NCBI GenBank assembly: GCA_945876925.1
Contig: CAMCQD010000143.1
Coordinates: 1 to 5,558, forward strand
Direction: 5' to 3'
Origin: an uncultured Dermatophilus sp.
GTDB taxonomy: Bacteria; Actinomycetota; Actinomycetes; Actinomycetales; Dermatophilaceae
Length of the DNA stretch: 5,558 nt
Numbering within the stretch: position 1 is the first letter of the stretch; each line of letters begins with the position of its first letter. The notes beneath the pieces were generated by a model that was not told the origin of the DNA, did not search any database, and was given only the letters and a program-made list of their open reading frames with translations. Of this stretch, positions 1 through 4,703 are shown piece by piece. Position numbers and translations under genes: made by a program.

Positions 1-978
1 ACTGCGCTGATTTCGGCGCTGATCGCGCTGATACCGGTCGGTATCGTCATCCCGGCGCTGCTGTGGCTGGATGCCTACGAGGCAGAACCGACCCGTTACC
101 TGGTCGCGGCGTTCGCGTGGGGCACCCTGATCGCCACCGGCACCGCACTCATCCTCAACACCGGGTCGATGCTGCTGCTCGCCTCGAGCACCGCTGATCC
201 GGAGGCGGTCACCGCCGTGATGGTCGCGCCGGTGGTGGAGGAATCGCTCAAGGGCCTGGGCGTGCTGTTCATCTTGTTCCTGCGCCGCGAGGAGTTCGAC
301 GGCGTCATCGACGGGATCGTCTACGGCGGGATCGTGGCCTGCGGGTTCGCTTTCGCCGAGAACATCCTCTACCTGGGCCGGGCGTTCAACGAGCAGGGAA
401 CCTCCGGGCTGGTGGCGGTGTTCGTCGTGCGCGGCCTGGTGAGCCCGTTCGCCCATCCGATGTTCACGGCGGCTACCGGGATCGGCCTGGGCCTGGGGGT
501 CACCCGCCGCGCGGGTGCGCTGCGGGTGATCTACCCCATGCTCGGCCTGGTGGCCGCGATCGTCCTGCACGCGCTGTGGAATCTGTCGGCCACGGCCGGG
601 GCGGGCGGCTTCTGGTACCTGTACCTGGCGGTTCAGATGCCCGTGTTCATCGCCGCGATCGCGTTCGCGCTGTGGGCCCGGTACCGCGAGGGCCGGCTCA
701 TGCACCGGTACTTGCAGGTGTACGCCGACTACGGCTGGTTCTCGGCAGCGGAGGTGCGCATGCTCACCAATCTGCGCGAGCGCCGCACGGCCCGGCGCTG
801 GGCCCGCTCGGTGGGCGGCAGCCAGGGGCAGCGGGCCATGCAGGCCTTCCAGGACGACGCTATCGACCTGGCCATGCTGCGCAAGCGGATGTCCTCCGGC
901 GCGGCCGGGCCGGAGGCTCCCGGGCGTGAGCGGGAGCTGCTCACCTCGATGCAGCGCTGCCGGGCCATCCTCGGCTGA
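1..978 (+). CDS. PrsW-family intramembrane metalloprotease (5'-partial)
   Basis: The frame is open from the first base to the TGA at 976-978, giving 325 visible residues; the start lies outside the window. PrsW proteases are multi-pass membrane enzymes; Bacillus subtilis PrsW cleaves the anti-sigma factor RsiW. Visible family motifs, numbered from the window start, are VVEESLKG with paired glutamates 80-81, DGIVYG near 105-109 followed by GFAFAENILY (Glu120), SPFAHPMF with His152, and HALWN with His190. These supply the expected metal and catalytic residues. Hydrophobic segments run at about 1-24, 33-53, 71-94, 108-121, 137-146, 175-192 and 205-226. A charged cytoplasmic tail of about 95 residues (YADYGWF, then ARRWARS) follows, which I recall as common in actinobacterial members. 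No anti-sigma or sigma gene is in view, so the substrate is unknown. Family assignment is firm; function beyond that is inference. Confidence 0.93.
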   Translation, partial: TALISALIALIPVGIVIPALLWLDAYEAEPTRYLVAAFAWGTLIATGTALILNTGSMLLLASSTADPEAVTAVMVAPVVEESLKGLGVLFILFLRREEFDGVIDGIVYGGIVACGFAFAENILYLGRAFNEQGTSGLVAVFVVRGLVSPFAHPMFTAATGIGLGLGVTRRAGALRVIYPMLGLVAAIVLHALWNLSATAGAGGFWYLYLAVQMPVFIAAIAFALWARYREGRLMHRYLQVYADYGWFSAAEVRMLTNLRERRTARRWARSVGGSQGQRAMQAFQDDAIDLAMLRKRMSSGAAGPEAPGRERELLTSMQRCRAILG

Positions 979-990
979 GCGGCTGCTCAC

Positions 991-1025
991 CCCGCCGCCT
1001 GCCCTCCTCGGCTCCTGGCGGCGGG
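991..1025 (+). terminator. Possible terminator hairpin after the PrsW-family gene
   Basis: A perfect 9-bp GC inverted repeat, CCCGCCGCC at 991-999 and GGCGGCGGG at 1017-1025, has a 17-nt loop and begins 12 nt after the stop codon. No T-run follows. Actinobacterial terminators often lack one, but hairpins also arise by chance at this GC content, so the call is tentative. The rest of the 979-1245 gap shows no gene-like frame and no convincing -35/-10 pair. Confidence 0.35.
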
Positions 1026-1185
1026 CCGCCCCCGGCCGGGCCGGCTCAGGACCGCCCGCCGGTGCCGGGAACGGCCTGGCGGGTGCGTGCCGCCGGCGAG
1101 ACCGGTCCGCCGGGGGCGCGGGGTCAGTGGCGCGGACCGGATACCCCCGGACGTGGCGGCGGTGACAATGGGAGCGGCAGCACGC

Positions 1186-1224
1186 CACCGTCCCGGGGCT
1201 GCGGATCTGCGGCCCGGGACGGTG
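1186..1224. promoter_or_regulatory. Perfect 12-bp inverted repeat upstream of the amidase gene
   Basis: CACCGTCCCGGG at 1186-1197 and its exact reverse complement CCCGGGACGGTG at 1213-1224 flank a 15-nt spacer. The right arm ends 21 nt before the ATG at 1246 and just upstream of the purine-rich ribosome binding region (GGGAAGGG, 1231-1238). As DNA it could be a dimeric regulator's operator. As RNA it would be a very stable 5'-UTR hairpin, either attenuating or shielding the transcript. The symmetry is seen directly; the function is inference. Confidence 0.45.
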
Positions 1225-1245
1225 AGGAACGGGAAGGGATAACGC

Positions 1246-2043
1246 ATGCGAGTCGCTCTCGCGCAGATCGTCAGCGGCGCTGACCCGGACGCCAACGCCG
1301 CCCTGGTCGGTCAGTGGGCCGCCCGCGCCGCCGGGCAGGGAGCCGAGCTGGTGGTGTTCCCGGAGGCGACCATGCGCGCCTTCGGTCACCGGCTCACCAC
1401 CGTCGCCGAGCCGCTGGACGGCCCGTGGGCCGCCCGCGTGCGCGCCATCGCCGCCGAGCACCAGATCGTCATCGCGGCAGGCATGTTCACCCCCGGCCGG
1501 GACGAACGGCACGTGCGGAACACCCTGCTGGTGACCGGTCCGGGCGTCGAGGCCAGCTATGACAAGATCCACGTGTACGACGCGTTCGGGTTCACCGAGT
1601 CCAGCACCGTCGACCCCGGCGACCAGATCGTCACCGTGCAGGCCGGTGAGCTGTGCTTCGGCCTGGCGATCTGCTACGACATCCGCTTCCCCAGGCTGTT
1701 CACGGCCCTGGCCCGCGCAGGCGCCCAGGCCGCCATCGTGGTCGCCTCGTGGGCGGCCGGGGAGGGGAAGGTCGGGGCCTGGCAGACCCTCGCCCGTGCC
1801 CGGGCGATGGATTCAACCATGTTCGTGCTCGCCTGCGGGCAGGGCGACCCGGCCACCACCGGAGCTGAGGTTTCCGGCAGGGCGCCCACGGGAGTAGGGC
1901 ACTCACTCGTGGCCGGGCCGACCGGGCGGGTGCTGGCCGAGGCCGGTGCGGCCCCCGGGCTGCTGGTAGCCGACCTGGATCCCGGTGAGGTGCCGCGGGC
2001 CCGGGCGGTGCTGCCGGTGCTGGCCAGCGCCCGTGACCTGTGA
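1246..2043 (+). CDS. Carbon-nitrogen hydrolase (nitrilase superfamily, Nit1/Nit2-like amidase)
   Basis: This complete 265-residue cytoplasmic enzyme has the usual length for single-domain nitrilase-superfamily amidases. The catalytic triad is visible: Glu40 in VVFPEA, Lys107 in YDKIHVYD and nucleophile Cys143 in AICYDIRFP. A further conserved glutamate, Glu118, sits in the TESSTVDPG segment. The SW motif (168-169), the RARAMDS helix (184-190) and the VLACGQ strand complete the fold. Such enzymes hydrolyse amides through a cysteine thioester. The sequence resembles the Nit1/Nit2 group, whose known members act on deaminated glutathione or alpha-ketoglutaramate (omega-amidase), but the exact substrate cannot be read here. 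The ATG is supported by GGGAAGGG at 1231-1238, 7 nt upstream. It lies 267 bp after the protease gene, too far for tight coupling, and converges on the phosphopantetheinyl transferase gene. Confidence 0.93.
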   Translation: MRVALAQIVSGADPDANAALVGQWAARAAGQGAELVVFPEATMRAFGHRLTTVAEPLDGPWAARVRAIAAEHQIVIAAGMFTPGRDERHVRNTLLVTGPGVEASYDKIHVYDAFGFTESSTVDPGDQIVTVQAGELCFGLAICYDIRFPRLFTALARAGAQAAIVVASWAAGEGKVGAWQTLARARAMDSTMFVLACGQGDPATTGAEVSGRAPTGVGHSLVAGPTGRVLAEAGAAPGLLVADLDPGEVPRARAVLPVLASARDL

Positions 2044-2248
2044 GTCACCGGCCGGTCGTCCGGACGCCGGCTAGGCGCGCCTGCCGACCGCCGCGGTGAG
2101 CGCCTGGGCAGCAACGGCTCTCATGGCCCGACGCGGGTCAGGGAACACTGGCTGCCGCAGGTCTCACCGGGCTCACACCGGGCAGAGCAGCCCAGGACGA
2201 TAGCCGGCCGCCCGGGGAGGGGACCCACATGCTGCGCGAGCGGGGGGT

Positions 2249-2263
2249 CCCGGCCAGGCCGGG
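2249..2263 (-). terminator. Possible terminator hairpin at the 3' end of the phosphopantetheinyl transferase gene
   Basis: CCCGGCC at 2249-2255 and GGCCGGG at 2257-2263 form a near-contiguous palindrome directly abutting the stop codon (2265-2267, read on the - strand). A second arm pair, GGGACCC (2220-2226) and GGGTCCC (2245-2251), overlaps it and could form an alternative fold. It lies in the 221-bp gap between convergent genes, where a terminator is expected. There is no T-run, so confidence is low. The remainder of 2044-2248 shows no gene. Confidence 0.3.
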
Positions 2264-2264
2264 G

Positions 2265-3023
2265 TCACCCGGCGGTGGCGGCCAGGGCGGCCACATCGCC
2301 GGTGGCGTCGATGAGGCGCACCCGCGGGCGGATCGTCCCGGTGACGGCCAGGCCGCAGGCGTACCTGCCGGGCACGGGGATATCGGCCATCCGGACCTGC
2401 GGTTCGGGCAGGTCGTCGCCCCACTCGACCAGTTCCGGCGGGGAGTCCGGGGGCGTGACCCGCACGGTGGAGCCGTCCACGAACAGCCAGTACCCGGTGG
2501 CTTTGAACAGTGATTCCTTGCGCGCCCACCAGGTTGCCTTGGCCCAGGGGGCGTCCAGGGGCGAGAAGTCGAGTAGTTCGAGCGCTTCATCGGGGGTGAG
2601 CGCGATGGCGGAGAAACCGGCGAAGTCAGTGGTCGACCAGTGCTCGATGTCGACGCCGACCTGGGTAGCCGAGCAGATCGCCACCACTGCGCGCTCATTG
2701 GAGTAGGCGAGGCTGATGTTGGGGGTCACGGCGGGGGCGTCGTCGAGCATGGCCGACCCTACCGGCGGCAGCAGCCGGGTAGATCCGTGCTGGGCCAGGC
2801 AGGAGCGGCACAGCCGGTCGAACCGCTGCTCCCGGGCGGGTATCCCGGTGGTGAAGGTGACTGCCGTGCGCAGCAGCAGATGCGCCGTCGCGTACAGGTC
2901 ACGGCCGTGACGCCGCGAAATGTTCGCTAGCCGGTCGCGTTCGATCGGGTCGAACAGGCCCCGCCGGTCACCGACCGGGCGCAGTGATGAAGTGAAGACA
3001 TCGACGTGAACCTCCGTGCTCAC
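2265..3023 (-). CDS. Sfp-type 4'-phosphopantetheinyl transferase
   Basis: This 252-residue protein moves the 4'-phosphopantetheine arm of coenzyme A onto a serine of acyl, polyketide or peptidyl carrier proteins. The ACPS-superfamily signatures are clear: VGVDIEH at 122-128, with Mg-binding Asp125 and Glu127, and WWARKESLFKA at 165-175, with Lys169, Glu170 and Lys174. Upstream is a CxxC-xxx-HG segment (Cys72, Cys75, His79), as seen in Sfp/EntD-type enzymes. Two-domain Sfp enzymes are usually 220-250 residues, so this is full length. One oddity: the segment that normally reads S(L/I)SH(S/T), whose histidine contacts CoA in Sfp, here reads SLAYS, with Tyr107 in the histidine position. The start is GTG, with no clear Shine-Dalgarno but a TAACCT box 6 nt upstream. 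No synthase or carrier-protein gene is in view, so partners are unknown. A role in natural-product or mycolate-type lipid synthesis would be typical but is not shown here. Confidence 0.92.
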   Translation of the reverse strand: MSTEVHVDVFTSSLRPVGDRRGLFDPIERDRLANISRRHGRDLYATAHLLLRTAVTFTTGIPAREQRFDRLCRSCLAQHGSTRLLPPVGSAMLDDAPAVTPNISLAYSNERAVVAICSATQVGVDIEHWSTTDFAGFSAIALTPDEALELLDFSPLDAPWAKATWWARKESLFKATGYWLFVDGSTVRVTPPDSPPELVEWGDDLPEPQVRMADIPVPGRYACGLAVTGTIRPRVRLIDATGDVAALAATAG

Positions 3024-3029
3024 GCCGAC

Positions 3030-3035
3030 AGGTTA
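3030..3035 (-). promoter_or_regulatory. Putative -10 box for a leaderless phosphopantetheinyl transferase transcript
   Basis: On the - strand TAACCT fits the actinobacterial TANNNT -10 pattern. Its last base lies 6 nt before the GTG start at 3023-3021, so transcription would begin at or next to the start codon. This agrees with the lack of a Shine-Dalgarno sequence. I see no good -35 hexamer, so the call rests on the -10 match and its position. Confidence 0.4.
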
Positions 3036-3083
3036 GTGTGCCCCGGGCCACGGTAGCGCCACGGGGCGGTATCCGGATCGCGA

Positions 3084-3089
3084 TAGGAT
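3084..3089 (+). promoter_or_regulatory. Putative -10 box of the tRNA-Arg gene
   Basis: TAGGAT, within GCGATAGGATG, matches TANNNT and ends 20 nt before the mature tRNA 5' end, leaving a short 5' leader for RNase P to remove. No convincing TTGACA-like -35 is visible. It is divergent from the transferase promoter within the same 86-bp gap. Confidence 0.5.
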
Positions 3090-3109
3090 GCCGCTGGGCA
3101 TCTGCCCGC

Positions 3110-3183
3110 GCCCCCGTAGCTCAGCTGGATAGAGCAAGAGACTTCTAATCTCTCGGTCGCAGGTTCGAATCCTGCCGGGGGCG
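3110..3183 (+). tRNA. tRNA-Arg, anticodon TCT
   Basis: A complete cloverleaf can be drawn. The acceptor arms are GCCCCCG (3110-3116) and CGGGGGC (3176-3182), with discriminator G3183. The D stem is GCTC/GAGC. The anticodon stem is AGAGA (3137-3141) and TCTCT (3149-3153) around loop CTTCTAA, with anticodon TCT at 3144-3146. The variable loop is CGGTC, and the T arm is GCAGG-TTCGAAT-CCTGC (3159-3175). All stems pair perfectly. It decodes AGA and, by wobble, AGG, which are rare arginine codons in a genome this GC-rich. The 3' CCA is not encoded (GCGC follows), so it must be added by the nucleotidyltransferase. Further copies of its 3' end were not seen elsewhere in the window. Confidence 0.97.
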
Positions 3184-3363
3184 CTTTCGCGTGTTCAGGG
3201 TGCACCGCGGGAAGGTCGCGGCCTGCCTGCGGCTGCGCACGCCTGTCAGGCGCGCCGGTTCGCCACCTGCGCAGGAGGCGAGCCGGGCCCGGGCCACATC
3301 CGGCCCCGGGGTGCACGCCGGGAACGGCGCCCGGGCTGTCGCTGCCGGGCCCGGAGTCTTCCG

Positions 3364-3388
3364 GCCTGGCTGGCTCGTCCAGCCGGGC
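3364..3388. terminator. Strong GC hairpin between the tRNA and csoR
   Basis: GCCTGGCTGG (3364-3373 region) pairs with CCAGCCGGGC (3379-3388) over 10 positions, with one T-G wobble and the 5-nt loop CTCGT. It stands about 180 nt past the tRNA and has no T-run. It could stop transcription reading through from either side, or belong to a small structured RNA. The pairing is seen; the role is inferred. Confidence 0.35.
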
Positions 3389-3583
3389 GTCCTCGTCCGG
3401 ACCGGTCGTCCCGGACCTGTCAGCTGACGCCGCGGGGCGGCCACCTCCGTGGCTACCTGCGGCGATGCCGGAATCTCCTGGCGCCAGGGCGAATACGGCG
3501 CCTGCGGGACGGATCGGGAGCGCGGGCGCTGCTCAGGAGTTCCTGATGGCCCCTGCGGGTGCGGGGCAGATCGCGGGTAGCCA

Positions 3584-3604
3584 GTGCTCCCTTCGCGCGA
3601 GCAC
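3584..3604 (-). terminator. Possible csoR terminator hairpin
   Basis: GTGCTC (3584-3589) and GAGCAC (3599-3604) form a perfect 6-bp stem around a 9-nt loop, about 30 nt beyond the csoR stop codon on the - strand. No T-run follows, so this is a weak candidate based mainly on position. Confidence 0.3.
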
Positions 3605-3633
3605 GAGGCGAGGTGCCTGCGGGGCGGGAGCGG

Positions 3634-4170
3634 TCAGGACTTGACGAGGCGGCGGATGGCGGCAGCGGCTTCGGTGAGTTTCTCGTCGGCCACTTCACCG
3701 CCGGTCTCGGCGGCGTGGGCGACGCAGTGGCGCAGATGATCCTCCAGCAGCCCCAGGGCAACGTTCTCCAGGGCGCTGGTGAGCGCCGAGATCTGGGTGA
3801 GGATGTCGATGCAGTACTGCTCCTCGTCGATCATGCGGTGAATGCCGCGGGCCTGCCCCTCGATCCGGCGCAGCCGGGCGAGGTAGGCCGCCTTGCCGCC
3901 CGCGTAACCCGGCTGGCTCCCGGTGGCGTCCGTGGCCTGCGCGTCACCGGCGTCACTAGTTGCGGGGGAGCTGGCGTCCGCGGCCCGTGCGTCACCGGTG
4001 GCCGGGGAGCTGGCGGTCCCGGCTGGGGAAGAGGGGGTGCCGTCCGGGGTGTCAGGCCCTGCCTCACCGGGCGTGCCCGGGCGCGGCCCGGGGGCGTGCG
4101 CCTGCGTGCGGTCAGGTCCGGGTGCGCTCGCGGCGCGGCGGCGCGGCGTGCCGTCCTGGGCGTGGTCCAT
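3634..4170 (-). CDS. csoR: CsoR-family copper-sensing transcriptional repressor with extended N-terminus
   Basis: The C-terminal 90 residues (about 89-178) are a full CsoR/RcnR (DUF156) domain: YLARLRRIEGQARGIHRMI, then EEQYCIDILTQ, LLEDHLRHC and a final EKLTEAAAAIRRLV helix. The copper ligands are Cys120, His145 and Cys149. Their spacing equals Cys36-His61-Cys65 of Mycobacterium tuberculosis CsoR, with Tyr119 beside the first Cys. CsoR tetramers bind DNA without metal and release it on binding Cu(I), derepressing copper export genes. The ATG at 4170-4168 is chosen because GGAGGTGA (4175-4182, - strand) precedes it by a few nt; a start at 4233 would have no such site and would lie on the putative promoter. 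The first ~88 residues are Pro/Ala/Ser/Thr/Asp-rich, probably disordered, with an in-frame repeat; classic CsoR proteins lack such an extension. No copper ATPase or chaperone gene is adjacent, so its targets may lie elsewhere. Confidence 0.93.
   Translation of the reverse strand: MDHAQDGTPRRRAASAPGPDRTQAHAPGPRPGTPGEAGPDTPDGTPSSPAGTASSPATGDARAADASSPATSDAGDAQATDATGSQPGYAGGKAAYLARLRRIEGQARGIHRMIDEEQYCIDILTQISALTSALENVALGLLEDHLRHCVAHAAETGGEVADEKLTEAAAAIRRLVKS
3924..3998 (-). repeat. In-frame 48-bp-spaced repeat in the csoR N-terminal linker
   Basis: The 27-bp stretches at 3924-3950 and 3972-3998 match at 24 positions, and all three differences are transitions. The offset of 48 bp is exactly 16 codons, so the reading frame is kept. 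In protein it gives the related segments TGDARAADA and AGDAQATDA beside repeated SSPAT. This suggests the disordered linker grew by local duplication. Confidence 0.7.
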
Positions 4171-4228
4171 CCGGTCACCTCCATGAGCGGTCCGCCAGCC
4201 GCGGGTGCCGGCTGGCGCGCACCGTAGC

Positions 4229-4248
4229 AGCATACCCCTAGGTGGTAT
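4229..4248 (-). promoter_or_regulatory. CsoR-like operator overlapping the csoR promoter
   Basis: ATACCCCTAGGTGGTAT at 4232-4248 has perfect inverted arms ATACC/GGTAT around a CCTAGGT core. This resembles known CsoR boxes, which are C-rich/G-rich inverted repeats ending in TA. On the - strand the possible -10 TATGCT (4234-4229) overlaps one arm, so bound CsoR would block RNA polymerase. That would give copper-relieved autoregulation with a leader of about 50 nt. No clear -35 is seen at the ideal distance. The palindrome is direct; the operator role is inference from its place in front of csoR. Confidence 0.65.
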
Positions 4249-4382
4249 TTAACCTGCTAAGGGCTGCCTACCCCGGTGGCGGTCCGGGGCGGAGGCTGGG
4301 CTGCTGCCCGGGGTGTTCCCCCGATGAGGCCCTGGCTGTCCCCGCCTGCCCCGGCGGCTGCCCGGTGAGGGCCTGATGGGCT

Positions 4383-4487
4383 GCCCGGTAATGCCCCGGA
4401 GCGTGGCCGTCAGCTCGCAGCCCGGCTGGTCCCCGGACCCTGGCCCCGCCGGCCCGGTGGCACCCCGGAGCACGGCCGTCGGCTCGC
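4383..4487. repeat. Imperfect 36-bp direct repeat, offset 69 bp
   Basis: Copies at 4383-4418 and 4452-4487 share GCCCGGT, then CCCCGGAGC, GGCCGTC and GCTCGC in register. They match at 29 of 36 positions by eye, and all seven differences are transitions. A further GGCTGCCCGGT lies at 4356-4366, 23 bp before the equivalent part of the first copy. Origin by duplication is likely; no function is evident. Confidence 0.6.
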
Positions 4488-4585
4488 CTCCGGGCGAGGG
4501 TCCGCAGCGGCGTGCCCGCCGCTGCCCCCGGCTACCTCCGCCAGCTCTCCCGCCCCCGGCGAGTCGGTCCAGGGTGTATGGACGC

Positions 4586-4600
4586 ATGTCGACATAGGGT
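4586..4600 (+). promoter_or_regulatory. Possible promoter with a palindrome for the M41-like gene
   Basis: TAGGGT at 4595-4600 fits the TANNNT -10 pattern and overlaps by one base the perfect palindrome ATGTCGACAT (4586-4595). A regulator bound to the palindrome would cover the -10 region. There is no good -35, and the leader to the GTG at 4704 would be about 95 nt, so this is tentative. Confidence 0.3.
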
Positions 4601-4669
4601 GGGCTGTGGCGCCGGGCACCATGGCTAGCCTCATGAGTGAACCGGGCGCGCGAACGCTCGTCACAGGGG

Positions 4670-4688
4670 TGCCCCGCAGGACGGGGCA
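4670..4688 (+). promoter_or_regulatory. Hairpin just upstream of the M41-like start codon
   Basis: TGCCCCG (4670-4676) and CGGGGCA (4682-4688) form a perfect 7-bp stem with a 5-nt loop. It ends 15 nt before the GTG and directly before the GGGGGA (4695-4700) that serves as ribosome binding site. It could influence translation initiation, but this is inference from position only. Confidence 0.3.
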
Positions 4689-4703
4689 GCATTTGGGGGA
4701 ATC

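Larger units (their letters stand above)
3184..3633. other. 450-bp intergenic region without a convincing gene, rich in GC hairpins
   Basis: Short open frames exist on both strands, but none has a good ribosome binding site, recognisable motif or protein-like composition. Those running into the tRNA on the - strand are antisense artefacts. The region holds several inverted repeats. The clearest is a 10-bp stem (one G-T pair) with a 5-nt loop at 3364-3388, followed by a GTCCGG/CCGGAC pair within the next 40 nt. It separates the tRNA from the 3' end of csoR, so terminators for both are expected here. A small RNA cannot be excluded. Confidence 0.5.
4249..4703. other. 455-bp GC-rich intergenic region with imperfect repeats
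   Basis: This is the divergent gap between csoR and the M41-like gene. Open frames on both strands read as Pro/Gly/Arg-rich low-complexity protein with no motif and no good ribosome binding site, so I do not call a gene. It contains an imperfect 36-bp direct repeat (4383-4418 and 4452-4487), a perfect palindrome ATGTCGACAT (4586-4595) and a hairpin (4670-4688) before the next start codon. Base composition is even more C/G-rich than the flanking genes until about 4570. Confidence 0.5.

Noticed and set aside
2138..2930. Several long frames on both strands overlapping the phosphopantetheinyl transferase
   Set aside because: They are shadow frames caused by high GC content; only the 2265-3023 frame carries family motifs.
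3110..3183. tRNA-Arg as an integration site for a mobile element covering the genes to its right
   Set aside because: No integrase gene and no second copy of the tRNA 3' end were seen within the window, and csoR to its right looks like an ordinary chromosomal gene.
3020..3444. Open frames on the - strand across the tRNA, containing GFEPATERLEV and RQDSNLRPRD segments
   Set aside because: These are the well-known false proteins read from the antisense of tRNA genes and appear in many databases; there is no ribosome binding site and the tRNA explains the sequence fully.
4171..4233. Upstream start for csoR at 4233, adding 21 residues
   Set aside because: It has no Shine-Dalgarno and would overlap the putative -10 box and operator, whereas the ATG at 4170 has GGAGGTGA at proper spacing.
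4249..4692. A 147-residue frame on the - strand with a 23-residue repeat (TAVLRGATG / TATLRGITG)
   Set aside because: It is low-complexity Pro/Gly/Arg protein, overlaps the csoR upstream region, has no good ribosome binding site, and repeat differences often change the amino acid, so coding selection is not evident. It is reported only as a DNA repeat.
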